DNA of 64,000 nucleotides from Methylocaldum sp035627495 (GCF_035627495.1 NZ_DASPLO010000218.1:1-64000); one strand, 5' to 3'; numbered from the stretch's first letter, positions 25,703 through 35,272 are shown. Numbers and translations: made by a program. Notes: generated from the letters alone by a model not told the origin.

Positions 25703-27229
25703 TTAATCGTCCATCGATTCGGAAGGGCCGCGACTAAAGCGGCCGTTTGCGATTGGGCGGCTCCGTCCATCCGCGGGCTGCTTCGGCAAAGGCACGTCGA
25801 AAACGATGTTTTCGCCGCCGCTGAGAACGAGGAAGTGCCGTCCCTTCGCTCGGGCGAGCATGGTAACGCCGGCCTGCCGGGCCAACTCGAACCCCATGTG
25901 GGTCGCACCCGAACGCGACAGCAGCACCGGAATCCCCATTTGCGTGACCTTGATCACCATTTCCGAGGTCAGGCGTCCAGTGGTGTAGAAAATCTTGTCC
26001 CCGCCTTCCATGCCGGTGAGCCACATGTAACCGGCGATCGCATCCACGGCGTTGTGACGTCCGACGTCCTCGACGAAGATCTCGATCCTCCCGTCTTTGC
26101 AGAGCGCGCAGCCGTGCACCGCTCCGGCCCGCTTATACACCTCGTTGTAATCCCGAAGCGCATTGAATACATCATAGATCTCCGATTGGCGGACGGTAAC
26201 CTTCGGCACGCGAATTTCCCGAAGCTGATCCATCAGCCGGCCGAATACGGTGCCCTGACCGCATCCCGTCGTGACGGTGCGGCTGCCCAGCCTTTCGAGA
26301 AAAGCATGCTCGGTGAGCCGGGTGGTCACGGCAACCGCTTCGGTCTCCCAATCCACCTGCACGGAACGGATGTCGGCGATGTTTTCGATAAATCCCTGGT
26401 TGCGAAGATAGCCGAGGGTCAGCAGCTCCGGATGGGTCCCGATGGTCATCAAGGTAACGATCTCGTACTTGTCCACGTACACGGTCAGAGCGCGCTCGCC
26501 CACCAGTTCCAACTCGCGGCGTTCCCCGTACTCGTCGAGCGCGGTGGCGGCATAACAGGAGGCGCGGCCCGCATCGGTCATTCGGATGTCGTAAGGGTTG
26601 GCGCTAAGATCGATTCTGATCGGCAATGCGCCCGCCGTCTCCGTATTCTCCAGTGCGGCCAGTTCGTCCGGTGTGTTGATGTTGGCGAACAATTCGGGAT
26701 GGTCGCTGAAATCGGCCAAGGCTAATCTGTGCTTTTCGAACCAAAGGTCGATCTTCCGTTGACCGCTGGCCAGATAGCGCTCCAGGCTCTCCGCCAGGCA
26801 GCGTTCGGCCAAGAGGAATACCGGGTGCAGGCGTTCGCCGTCGTGAGCGGCGCAAAGCTCGGCTCCGGTCTCCTGCATCACCCGGCACAGCCTTTCCAGG
26901 AGCCGTCCCGTCACCAGCGGCGAATCGCAGGGCACTGTCAAAACATAAGGGGTTTCCGCCGCGCGCATGGCGCTGAGCAATCCGGCCAGAGGACCGTCGA
27001 AGGTGTCGGTCCGGTCGGATACCACGGGGTAACCGAAGCGCGCGTAGGCCTCCCGGTTCCGGTTGGCATTGATCAGGATATGCGCGGCGACCGAGTCCAA
27101 AGCCTCCAGGGCGTAACTCGCCAGCGGACGGCCATTGAACTCGATCAGCCCTTTGTCCTCGCCACCCATTCGCCGCCCGCGCCCGCCGGCCAGGACCACG
27201 CCGGTTATTTTTGCCCTCTCTGAAATCAT
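25703..27229 (-). CDS. MobA-FdhD fusion: molybdenum cofactor guanylyltransferase and formate dehydrogenase sulfurtransferase
   Basis: A 508-residue two-domain protein. Residues about 7-195 are MobA: GVVLAGGRGRRMGGEDKGL is the nucleotide-binding start and TVPCDSPLV near residue 98 the metal-binding motif. It would attach GMP to molybdopterin to make the bis-MGD cofactor. Residues about 225-490 are FdhD, which passes sulfur from the IscS cysteine desulfurase to the Mo centre of formate dehydrogenase. VTTGCGQGTVF holds the reactive cysteine (the CxxC of E. coli FdhD is reduced to one Cys), and VEDVGRHNAVDAIAG near residue 392 is the family signature. Two consecutive steps of formate dehydrogenase maturation are joined in one chain, fitting a methylotroph that finishes C1 oxidation through formate. 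Single gene. Confidence 0.93.
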   Translation of the reverse strand: MISERAKITGVVLAGGRGRRMGGEDKGLIEFNGRPLASYALEALDSVAAHILINANRNREAYARFGYPVVSDRTDTFDGPLAGLLSAMRAAETPYVLTVPCDSPLVTGRLLERLCRVMQETGAELCAAHDGERLHPVFLLAERCLAESLERYLASGQRKIDLWFEKHRLALADFSDHPELFANINTPDELAALENTETAGALPIRIDLSANPYDIRMTDAGRASCYAATALDEYGERRELELVGERALTVYVDKYEIVTLMTIGTHPELLTLGYLRNQGFIENIADIRSVQVDWETEAVAVTTRLTEHAFLERLGSRTVTTGCGQGTVFGRLMDQLREIRVPKVTVRQSEIYDVFNALRDYNEVYKRAGAVHGCALCKDGRIEIFVEDVGRHNAVDAIAGYMWLTGMEGGDKIFYTTGRLTSEMVIKVTQMGIPVLLSRSGATHMGFELARQAGVTMLARAKGRHFLVLSGGENIVFDVPLPKQPADGRSRPIANGRFSRGPSESMDD

Positions 27230-27274
27230 GGTGATAAGCTAAAAATCAAGTTTCGACATGTTGCTGTTTAGTGT

Positions 27275-27733
27275 ATGCGCCTGCTTCTAGGTTCGATTGT
27301 CGCACTGCTGCTGATTATCCTGCCAGGGTGCGCCGCCCAAAAAGAACCCGAACCTCTCTACTATCAAGCCGAGACCACCAAACCTTATCAGGACGTTCTG
27401 GCCGAACTGGAACTCGCCATCACCGAGCGGAATTTCCGCATCACGGGCCACAACAAGATCGGCAGCGTGATCCGCGAGCGCGAAAATATCGATTTCCCCG
27501 ATTACGACACTATCCAGTTCTGCAACCTTACGCTAGCCCGTGAGATGCTGGAAATTTCGCCGGAATCCGTCATTTACATGCCGTGCAACGTAGCCATCCG
27601 TTCGGAAAACGGCAAAGTCATCGTGACCACGCATTTGCTGCCGACCCGTTCGCCTAACCCGAGAATGAACGAGTTCGCCCGGCAAATGAACGAAAAACTC
27701 AAACAAATCGTGGACTTTGCAGTCGAAGACTGA
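27275..27733 (+). CDS. DUF302 domain lipoprotein
   Basis: A 152-residue predicted lipoprotein. The signal peptide MRLLLGSIVALLLIILPGCA ends in a lipobox with Cys19. The rest is a DUF302-type alpha/beta domain: PYQDVLAELELAITERNF, the central FPDYDTIQFCNLTLAREML, and a PCNVAI strand. DUF302 function is unknown; some members are linked to small-molecule or metal handling. It starts 45 bases from the divergent mobA-fdhD gene and is followed by a second lipoprotein gene. Confidence 0.8.
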   Translation: MRLLLGSIVALLLIILPGCAAQKEPEPLYYQAETTKPYQDVLAELELAITERNFRITGHNKIGSVIRERENIDFPDYDTIQFCNLTLAREMLEISPESVIYMPCNVAIRSENGKVIVTTHLLPTRSPNPRMNEFARQMNEKLKQIVDFAVED

Positions 27734-27812
27734 GCTCCATAAATTGCGCCGTCCGCTTTCGCTGCACTATCATGTAGCGATTTTGAGACAGGTTTTACGA
27801 GAACGACTGAAC

Positions 27813-28235
27813 ATGAAAAAACCCGCTTTTCCCTTGAACCTCCGTTGGACCGCAACGATCGCCGCGCTGATTCTGGCGTCGGGCTGCACCTCCACTCCCC
27901 CTGCCCCCGAGACAGCGGCAAAGGAAACCAATGATTTTCCCACCTTGGCCAGAGTCGAATATGTCCTGCAGTGCATGCAGGAGCATGGTGGCCAGAACTA
28001 CAACAATCTCTATCACTGCACGTGCAGCGCCGACAAGATCGCCAGCAAGATGAGCTACGACGAATTCACCCAGGCGCAGACGTTCACCTACGCCCTCAAC
28101 ACTGCCGGCGACCGTGGCGGGGAATTCCGCGACCCGCCGGAGTCCGCAAAGCTGCGCGATAAGTATAAGGAAGCGAAGACGTACGCTAAGGAAGCCTGTT
28201 TTCCCGGCGGTGCGGCTAAGGACGTGAAGAAATAA
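27813..28235 (+). CDS. Small predicted lipoprotein, unknown function
   Basis: A 140-residue protein. The N-terminus is a signal peptide with a lipobox (ATIAALILASGCTS, Cys at about 24). The mature part has four cysteines, including LQCMQEHGG and HCTCSADKIA, and a C-terminal EACFPGG, suggesting disulfides or metal/heme-ligand binding in the periplasm. I do not recognise a named family. ATG at 27813 chosen because upstream codons show no signal peptide. 79 bases after the DUF302 lipoprotein; possibly co-transcribed. Confidence 0.7.
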   Translation: MKKPAFPLNLRWTATIAALILASGCTSTPPAPETAAKETNDFPTLARVEYVLQCMQEHGGQNYNNLYHCTCSADKIASKMSYDEFTQAQTFTYALNTAGDRGGEFRDPPESAKLRDKYKEAKTYAKEACFPGGAAKDVKK

Positions 28236-28260
28236 CGGGACGACGAGTCCGGTTACGGTT

Positions 28261-28438
28261 GTAGGCCGGAATAAGCCCTTCGGCTGGGATCAGGACAGGC
28301 TTCGCGTTTCCGGCAGAATCCTGCACTTTGCGAGCGCTACGCGTGCCGATCGGCTACCGGCCAATGGGTTCGGCCCGCCCTGAATGACAAACCCGGTTTC
28401 GGTGGGTTACGGCTTTCAGCCTAACCCCCACCCTACCA
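28261..28438. repeat. Degenerate repeat cluster between genes
   Basis: GTAGGCCGGAATAAGC at 28261-28276 is the left end of the same element found inside the 5072-6886 gene and in lhr, followed by its core (cttcggctgggatcaggaca), but the right end is lost. At about 28400-28438 a short GTAGGGYGGGTTA-family palindrome follows. Confidence 0.6.
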
Positions 28439-28464
28439 AGCTACCAGGCACCGCGGCTTCAAAC

Positions 28465-29229
28465 TTAAAACAGGTCCTTCCGCCGGCGCGTTTCCGCAAA
28501 CACCTGTACCGGCTTCGAGCCCAGCAAGTCCAAATTTCGCTGAATCTCGTCGCTTTCTGGGCGCAGAAACGGATTGGTCGCCAATTCCTCCTCCAAGGTC
28601 GATGGCACCGTGGGCTTGTTCTGCCACCGAAGTTTATCGACGCGCTCCACCCGTTGCCTGAGCGCCGCATTACCCGGCTCCACCGTCAGGGCGAATCGGC
28701 CGTTCGCCTGGGTGTACTCGTGGGCGCAGTAAATTTTGGTTTCGGGAGGCAAGGCGCGGATTTTCGAAAGCGACCGCCACATCTCTTCCGGCGTGCCCTC
28801 GAACAGCCGACCGCACCCCATGGCGAACAGCGTATCGCCGCAAAAAAGCGCATTATCCCCGGCGAACCAGAACGCGATATGCGCCCGTGTGTGTCCCGGA
28901 ACGTCCAGGATGCGAGCCTCGGAACTTCCCAATTTGAAAACCGCTGTCTCGCCGACCGCCAGATCGATGCCCGGAATACGCCCCCGGTCGCGCTCCGAAC
29001 CGACGATTCGGCACCCCGTCCGCCGCTTCAGCTCGAGGTTGCCGCCCACGTGATCCCCGTGATGATGGGTGTTCAAGACATAGGTCAGGCTCCATCCGTT
29101 CGCGGCGAGTGCCTCCAGAACCGGATCGGCCTCGGCCGGGTCGACCGCCGCCGTCTCGCCGGTCTGGCGATCGTGGATCAGGTAAACATAGTTGTCCTTG
29201 AGCACGGGGATCTGAAGGATTTCCAGCAT
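28465..29229 (-). CDS. gloB: Hydroxyacylglutathione hydrolase (glyoxalase II)
   Basis: A 254-residue metallo-beta-lactamase-fold thioesterase that hydrolyses S-lactoylglutathione to lactate and glutathione. Metal ligands are seen in NTHHHGDHVGG (THxHxDH, near residue 53), VPGHTRAHIAF near residue 110, and FCGDTLFAMGCGRLFEG near residue 130. The length is typical. It lies immediately downstream of the MutS-like gene on the same strand (9 bases), so they are probably co-transcribed. With gshA in the window it serves glutathione-dependent aldehyde detoxification. Confidence 0.93.
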   Translation of the reverse strand: MLEILQIPVLKDNYVYLIHDRQTGETAAVDPAEADPVLEALAANGWSLTYVLNTHHHGDHVGGNLELKRRTGCRIVGSERDRGRIPGIDLAVGETAVFKLGSSEARILDVPGHTRAHIAFWFAGDNALFCGDTLFAMGCGRLFEGTPEEMWRSLSKIRALPPETKIYCAHEYTQANGRFALTVEPGNAALRQRVERVDKLRWQNKPTVPSTLEEELATNPFLRPESDEIQRNLDLLGSKPVQVFAETRRRKDLF

Positions 29230-29238
29230 GACATTTTC

Positions 29239-30837
29239 TCATTTGCCACTGGACAAATACCGGGCGATATCTTCTTTCGAAAAACCGATCTTGCGGGCCA
29301 CCCGATCGGCATGGCTGACCCGTGAAACGCCTTCGACCACCCGGTAAGTCGGCTGTTCGTTCTTGAACTCGACCTGCCGCGCCAGTCCGATCTCTTTTTG
29401 CTGGTAGGCATCGACCAACTCGTGGTTGTGGGTAATCAAAATCGTGTTGCTGCCTTTTTGATAAAACCCGTCCAGGATATTCATGGAAATCTCGATCTTC
29501 TCTTCATGGGTCGTGCCTTCCGACAGCTCATCCATGATGACCAGGCTTTTCGGTGTCGTTGCGAGGAAAATGTCCTTGGTACGCTTGAGTTCGGTGCCGA
29601 AGCGCCCTTCCCCGTCGGCCAGATGGCTGATCTCCGGGACTTGATAAAAGATACGGTCGGCGACCGTCAGTTCCGCTTCCTGAGCCGGCACATAACAACC
29701 GATTTGCGCGAGCAGCTGGCTCTGCGTCAAGGTTTTGCAAAATGCTGTCTTGCCCCCGCTATTCGGCCCAGTGACGAAGGTGAGCCGCGTGTCTTTCAGG
29801 GCGATATCATTGGGTACGTAATTCGGGTTGTCCTTACTGAGCACCGGATTCCGCACGCCCTTGAGCACCAGGGAATGACGGTCGGCCTCGACGATCTTAG
29901 GCAAGACCATGGGGTGACCGAAGGATTCCTTGAGGCGGACGAAGCTTAAGAGTTCGTCCAGCTTGCCCAGCGAATCCAGCGTGTTTTGCACGTCTTCGGA
30001 CCGCTTGAAGATGTCGCGGAGCGGATAAATGCAGCCGTCCCGGTCGAAACCGCCAACGATGGGAATATAGACGAAGCTGATAGGCAGCAGGAACAGCCAG
30101 AATACCGGTGCGATCGAGGTCGCGAGATCGAGCACCAGCGGCAGAAATTCGAGAGCGAGCACTAGGAGAATCCCCGCCATCGTGAGCCCCACCGGCTTGA
30201 ACAGCGAGGGCCGAAAGCGGATCGCGGGGGTATACCAGCTTTTCTCCGCCTTGGTTCGGATGTCTTTCTCGGTCCGGTACACCGGCCCTATCATCAGTGC
30301 ATAGGCGCGCGAATTGGCGAAGCTCCGCAAGTCCTCAACCAGCGTTCCCAAGTACTCGCTGTTCGGCGTTGGAAGCCGGTTTGCCGCCCCCACCACATCG
30401 AGCATGAACCGCGTGCCCTTTTTGTACGTCTCATAGCCATAGCCTTCGATTTCGAGCTTGTGCGCCAGCGAACTCATGAGTCCCATGAAAGTGCCGAACA
30501 ACAGGCCGTAAAAATCCTCTTCGAGCGATTTCGCATGCTTGATCAGGGCTTCCAATGACTCTCGAAGAGCCTTGTTGGACTCAATCTCCCGAATCGCGTC
30601 CTGCTTGGCCCGAATTTGCTCGGCTGAAGCCAGCGGCTGTACCAGCGAGCGGTAAAGAGTTGCCTGACCGGCCACGGTGGAGGCGTGATTCACGCTGTCG
30701 AACAGCTTGTCGACCTCAATGGCCTGAAACGTCGAAACATCGATGACGCCCTCTCCGATCGCGCCCGGTGCAGCGGAGCGAACGACCGGCGGTTCCTTGG
30801 AATCGGATCGTAGAAGAGTCTTATACAGAGAATTCAT
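29239..30837 (-). CDS. Membrane-spanning MutS-like ATPase
   Basis: A 532-residue protein with a MutS-type ATPase domain at the C-terminus: Walker A FVTGPNSGGKTAFCKTL near residue 341, Walker B SLVIMDELSEGTTHEEK near residue 423, and a downstream ILITHNHELV. The N-terminus has MutS core-like helices but no mismatch-recognition domain. Two hydrophobic segments near residues 212-255 (LTMAGILLVLALEFLPLVLDL and IAPVFWLFLLPISFVYIPIV) predict membrane insertion. This differs from MutS/MutS2 repair proteins and its function is unknown. Start at MNSLYKTLL; an ATG six codons upstream (30855) is possible. Confidence 0.75.
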   Translation of the reverse strand: MNSLYKTLLRSDSKEPPVVRSAAPGAIGEGVIDVSTFQAIEVDKLFDSVNHASTVAGQATLYRSLVQPLASAEQIRAKQDAIREIESNKALRESLEALIKHAKSLEEDFYGLLFGTFMGLMSSLAHKLEIEGYGYETYKKGTRFMLDVVGAANRLPTPNSEYLGTLVEDLRSFANSRAYALMIGPVYRTEKDIRTKAEKSWYTPAIRFRPSLFKPVGLTMAGILLVLALEFLPLVLDLATSIAPVFWLFLLPISFVYIPIVGGFDRDGCIYPLRDIFKRSEDVQNTLDSLGKLDELLSFVRLKESFGHPMVLPKIVEADRHSLVLKGVRNPVLSKDNPNYVPNDIALKDTRLTFVTGPNSGGKTAFCKTLTQSQLLAQIGCYVPAQEAELTVADRIFYQVPEISHLADGEGRFGTELKRTKDIFLATTPKSLVIMDELSEGTTHEEKIEISMNILDGFYQKGSNTILITHNHELVDAYQQKEIGLARQVEFKNEQPTYRVVEGVSRVSHADRVARKIGFSKEDIARYLSSGK

Positions 30838-30960
30838 GGGGCGAGGACCTTGCAATGATAGGATATTCGGCGCCCTAACCTACACCTTAGCGGCGGCCGC
30901 TTCAACCGGAGAGGGAACGGGCGGCGGAACACCCGAGAACGCCTTCTTTTCCTAAGGGCC

Positions 30961-31139
30961 TTAAGACTTGTTCGAAAACTACTGCGCGGCCGTGATCCGG
31001 GGTCGGACAGTCCGTGGTACAAGGATGTACCATTGCACAGGACTGAGGAATCCTCATGTACGTCTTGTACACTCCGGGGGCTCCGCGCCGGCCGTTCCCG
31101 GCTAACGGCCGCTCGCTACGTTTTGCAAACAGGTTCTTA
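30961..31139. repeat. MITE-like element, family M, copy 3 (inverted)
   Basis: Left end TTAAGACTTGTTCGAAAAC (30961-30979) and right end GTTTTGCAAACAGGTTCTTA (31120-31139) are approximate inverted repeats. The interior read on the minus strand (gcgagcggccg, cggcgcggag, cccggagtgtaca, tacatgagga, ggccgcgcagta) matches copies at 501-668 and 55855-56022, but lacks their 'aagcctgtcctgag' insert. The 30838-31307 interval otherwise holds no gene that I can support. Confidence 0.65.
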
Positions 31140-31307
31140 GACCGGTTAAACAGCACCTAAGATCGACTCGACCGTCGATTCAGCATAAAATTTGAAACAT
31201 TTTTCAAGAAAATCCGTCTGTCCTTCGGCAACTCCGTGCACACGATGCCCGGCGATTGTCCCGGCGGAATAGAAAAACTTTCATCAACCCTCGCGATCTT
31301 GATACCC

Positions 31308-34300
31308 ATGACCGATCACCCCGTTCGCTCCGATGCGGGCCACAACGCCGTATCCGCTTTGACCCTGGGCATTTCCGGCTTTAGCTATGCCGATTTGTAC
31401 GAGCCGGAACGGCTCAAGGACTTGTCGGACGTCTTCGACGTAACGGTCCGAAACCATGATCCGGCTTTATTCGCCGAATTCGAGCGATATCGCGCTTGCC
31501 AAGGCGAAGGCATGCCGCCCGAGCAGGTTTCGGATGTGCTGGTCAAAATGGCGCCCTATGTCGGCACCTTCGTGGCGCGGCTCTTCGGCGTGTCATCCGC
31601 ACGGGATGCGCAGATGCAGACGATCCGCGAGGAATTCGACAGCATCTTCGTGTATCGCAACGAGATCATCGGCAAAGTCGCCGGCCTGTTCAAGAATCAA
31701 CCGGTGGAAAGCTGGGATGTCGCCGGTGTCCGCGCAAGCTTCGACGCCTTGCTCCGGGTCGCCGAACCCGTGCTGTTCGAAACGGACCGGGAAAAAGCCG
31801 TCGCCGCCCTGGGCGCGCGCTTGCACCGTTGGAATCAAGGTTTGCAGGCCGCCGAACAATCTCCGAGCCCGGCGGCCACGAGCGGAATCGCCGAACTCCG
31901 CCGTTCGCTTATTGCTTATCCCGACACCAAGGAATATTTCGCCGGTTTACTGGGCGAAAGCGACGGAAACTTGGTGAAAGCGCTGCTGGATTTGGTCCAG
32001 CGCTGGACCCATGCCGCCCAGCAGATCCCCGAACTCAAAGCCATGGTCCAGGGCTGGGCCAGCTTCAAATTCCCGGCCAAGACCGATTTCAACCACCTGG
32101 TCCATCACGAAACGCGCCCGGCGGGCGGCTACACCGTATGGGCCGGACCCGAGGAGCACCACCGGCGGCGCGAGGGGTTCGGTCTTACCGATCCTCGTTT
32201 CCCCGAACGGCGCGTCTTGTACGAGATCGACCACTGCATTTATTGCCACGACCGGGACACCGACTCGTGCTCCAAGGGCATGCGCAACAAAAAGGACGGC
32301 TCGTACAAAACCAATCCGCTGGGTGTGACCATAACCGGCTGTCCGCTGGAGGAAAAGATTTCCGAGATGCACGTCATCAAGCGGCAAGGCGACAACATCG
32401 GCGCGTTGGCTTTGATCACGATCGACAACCCGCTCTGCCCCGGCACCGGCCATCGCATCTGCAACGACTGCATGAAGGGCTGCATTTATCAGAAAACCGA
32501 GCCGGTCAATATTCCGCAGATCGAGACCAACGTCCTCACCGACGTGCTGTTCATGCCGTGGGGTTTCGAGATCTACAGTCTCTTGACTCGCTGGAATCCG
32601 CTCAACGTGAAGCGGCCATATGCGCTTCCCTATAACGGCAAGAACGTGCTGGTGGCCGGCATGGGCCCCGCCGGTTACACCCTGGCCCATTATTTGATCA
32701 ACGAAGGCTTCGGCGTCGCCGGGATAGACGGCCTCAAGATCGAACCCTTGCCCAAGGACATCGTCGGCGACGAGACGCATCCGCCCCGCCCCATCCACGA
32801 TTTCCGCGAGTTATACGAGGACCTGGACAAACGCATCATGCTGGGTTTCGGCGGGGTGGCCGAATACGGGATTACGGTTCGTTGGGACAAGAACTTTTTG
32901 AAAGTCATTTATCTGAATCTGCTGCGTCGGCACACCTTTCGCTGCTACGGCGGCGTGCGTTTCGGCGGCACCCTCACGATCAACGAGGCCTGGGATTTGG
33001 GCTTTGATCATATCGCCATCGCCTCCGGCGCCGGCAAGCCCACGCTCATCGACATCAAGAACAACCTGATTCGAGGCATTCGAAAAGCGTCCGATTTCCT
33101 GATGGCGCTGCAATTGACCGGCGCCGCCAAGGAGTCGTCGCTGGCCAATCTGCAAGTGCGCCTGCCGGCCGGTGTCATCGGCGGCGGACTGACGGCCATG
33201 GACACGGCCACGGAGCTCTTGGCGTACTATCCGGTGCAGGTCGAAAAGATCATGCAACGCTATGAAACGCTTTGCGCCGCCTTGGGCGAGAAGGCCGTAC
33301 GCGCCCGCTACGACGAAGAAGAGCTGCTGATCCTCGATGAATTTTTGGACCATGCCAAGGCCGTGCAGGCGGAACGCCAACGCGCGCAGACCGCCGGTGA
33401 AAAACCCAATTTCCTGCCGTTGCTGAATGCCTGGGGCGGCGTCACGCTGTTCTATCGCAAAGGCATCAAGGATTCGCCCGCCTACCGGCAGAATCACGAG
33501 GAAATCAAGGAGGCCATGGATGAAGGGATTCTGCTGGCCGAAGGCATGAACCCTCTCGAAGCACTAGAAGACAAATATGGCCATCTCCGCGCTGTGCACT
33601 TCGAAAAACTCGAAGAACAAGAGGGCCGCTGGCAAAAGGCCGGCATTCTAGAAGTCCCGTTGCGCAGCCTGTTCGTCGCCGCTGGAACATCGCCCAACAC
33701 CATCTACGAATCCGAGCATCCGGATACGTTCGAGATGGACAAGAAGTTCTACCAACGCTACGAGCCGAACTGGCTGAGCGAAATTCCGGAGCTGGAGCCG
33801 GTCAACGACACCGCCGTTGCCAAGATCGGCAGACCGGCGCCGTTTACCTCGTATCGGCGGCACGGCAAATTCATCACGTTTTACGGCGACAACCACCCGG
33901 TTTATGCCGGCAACGTCGTGAAAGCCATGGCCAGCGCCAAGAACGGATATCCTTACATCGTCAAACTGTACGAAAAAGAATTCGCCACGCTCGACCGAGC
34001 CCAACAGCCTCAGCGCCTTGCGAATTTGCGGGAATTCCAGCGCAAGCTCGACGACATGCTTTTGGCGCGGATCGTGGAAATCAATCGCGTCACGCCAACC
34101 ATCATCGAGGTGATCGTCAGGGCCCCCTTGGCCGCGAAGCACTTCTGCCCGGGCCAGTTCTACCGCGTTCAAAATTTCGAAGTCCTCGCGCCGGTCGTGG
34201 ACGATACGGTTTTGGTTGCCGAAGGTCTGGCACTGACCGGCGCGTGGGTCGACAAGGAACAGGGCCTGATCTCCCTAATCGCCCTGGAAATGGGTTCGTC

Positions 34301-35045
34301 GTCCAGGCTGTGCGCGATGTGGAAACCGGGCGATCCAATCGTGGTCATGGGCGTTACAGGCGCCCCCACCGAGATTCATACCGGGCAAACGGTCCTTCTT
34401 GCCGGCGGCGGCTTGGGCAATGCGGTGCTGTTCTCCATCGGCAAAGCGCTGCGCGCCGCGGGCAGCCACGTCATCTATTTCGCCGGCTACCGGAAGCGCG
34501 AAGACGTGTTCAAAATTCGGGAAATCGAAGCGGCCTCCGATGTGGTGATCTGGTCGGTCGATCGGTTGCCGGGTGCCGAGCCCATACCGCCGCTGCGTCC
34601 CCAGGACAAAAGCTTCGTCGGTAATATCGTCGAGGCGATGCTGGCTTATGCCAAAGGCGATTTGGGCGCGACCCCGATCCACATGGACGACGTCGACCAT
34701 ATGGTCGTCATCGGCTCCGACCGCATGATGGCGGCGGTAAAAGCGGCCCGTTACGGCGTACTCCAGCCGTACCTGAAAGCCCATCATTCCGCCATTGGTT
34801 CCATCAACTCGCCGATGCAGTGCATGATGAAAGGTGTCTGCGCGCAATGCCTGTGCAAGCATGTGGACCCGGAAAGCGGCAAGGAGTATTTCGTGTACTC
34901 CTGCTACAACCAGGACCAAGACCTCGACCGGGTGGATTTCCCCAACTTGTACGCGCGTCTGCGTCAGAACTCGGTGCAGGAAAAGCTATCGACGATGTGG
35001 CTGGATTATTTGCTTTCGAGGAAACCCGAACGTGGGACGAGTTAG
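31308..35045 (+). CDS. Large multidomain flavin/iron-sulfur oxidoreductase (GltD-like plus PyrK/FNR-like)
   Basis: A 1245-residue protein. Residues about 1-290 are helical and unrecognised. A Cys-rich region follows (C310, C313, C321, C345, then NPLCPGTGHRICNDCMKGC), resembling the Fe-S region of glutamate synthase small subunit/NfnB proteins. Next come NVLVAGMGPAGYTLAHYL near residue 449 (FAD/NAD-binding) and VIGGGLTAMDTATELL near residue 624 (second nucleotide-binding). Residues about 915-1245 resemble a ferredoxin-NADP reductase/PyrK module: QFYRVQNFE flavin strand, VLLAGGGLGNAVLFSIG nucleotide-binding, and a terminal cluster MQCMMKGVCAQCLCKH typical of 2Fe-2S PyrK. It looks like the two subunits of an NfnAB/SudAB-type enzyme in one chain. 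Electron partners unknown. ATG at 31308 preferred over 31236. Confidence 0.75.
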   Translation: MTDHPVRSDAGHNAVSALTLGISGFSYADLYEPERLKDLSDVFDVTVRNHDPALFAEFERYRACQGEGMPPEQVSDVLVKMAPYVGTFVARLFGVSSARDAQMQTIREEFDSIFVYRNEIIGKVAGLFKNQPVESWDVAGVRASFDALLRVAEPVLFETDREKAVAALGARLHRWNQGLQAAEQSPSPAATSGIAELRRSLIAYPDTKEYFAGLLGESDGNLVKALLDLVQRWTHAAQQIPELKAMVQGWASFKFPAKTDFNHLVHHETRPAGGYTVWAGPEEHHRRREGFGLTDPRFPERRVLYEIDHCIYCHDRDTDSCSKGMRNKKDGSYKTNPLGVTITGCPLEEKISEMHVIKRQGDNIGALALITIDNPLCPGTGHRICNDCMKGCIYQKTEPVNIPQIETNVLTDVLFMPWGFEIYSLLTRWNPLNVKRPYALPYNGKNVLVAGMGPAGYTLAHYLINEGFGVAGIDGLKIEPLPKDIVGDETHPPRPIHDFRELYEDLDKRIMLGFGGVAEYGITVRWDKNFLKVIYLNLLRRHTFRCYGGVRFGGTLTINEAWDLGFDHIAIASGAGKPTLIDIKNNLIRGIRKASDFLMALQLTGAAKESSLANLQVRLPAGVIGGGLTAMDTATELLAYYPVQVEKIMQRYETLCAALGEKAVRARYDEEELLILDEFLDHAKAVQAERQRAQTAGEKPNFLPLLNAWGGVTLFYRKGIKDSPAYRQNHEEIKEAMDEGILLAEGMNPLEALEDKYGHLRAVHFEKLEEQEGRWQKAGILEVPLRSLFVAAGTSPNTIYESEHPDTFEMDKKFYQRYEPNWLSEIPELEPVNDTAVAKIGRPAPFTSYRRHGKFITFYGDNHPVYAGNVVKAMASAKNGYPYIVKLYEKEFATLDRAQQPQRLANLREFQRKLDDMLLARIVEINRVTPTIIEVIVRAPLAAKHFCPGQFYRVQNFEVLAPVVDDTVLVAEGLALTGAWVDKEQGLISLIALEMGSSSRLCAMWKPGDPIVVMGVTGAPTEIHTGQTVLLAGGGLGNAVLFSIGKALRAAGSHVIYFAGYRKREDVFKIREIEAASDVVIWSVDRLPGAEPIPPLRPQDKSFVGNIVEAMLAYAKGDLGATPIHMDDVDHMVVIGSDRMMAAVKAARYGVLQPYLKAHHSAIGSINSPMQCMMKGVCAQCLCKHVDPESGKEYFVYSCYNQDQDLDRVDFPNLYARLRQNSVQEKLSTMWLDYLLSRKPERGTS

Positions 35046-35272
35046 ACAAGTTTCCTGGAACGAACGCATGACAACATTAAGAAAGTCTTTTACTATTGGC
35101 TGCTGTTGACTACATCAAGGCGCGGTTTTGGATCTTTCCTTCCCGATTCCATCGTGGAGGATAGCCGTGCGGAGACTTTTTCTCGGCAACGATGAAGTGT
35201 GTGTCAGCAATTAACAAGTAAACATGACATTAGTTTGGTTATTCAAGGATAACCAGAGGAGAACTTAAGAGA

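Noticed and set aside
25835..26725. 296-codon plus-strand frame over mobA-fdhD
   Set aside because: Antisense shadow of the fusion gene; no domain features.
28384..29325. 313-codon plus-strand frame over gloB
   Set aside because: It begins in repeat sequence and runs antisense to a complete glyoxalase II gene.
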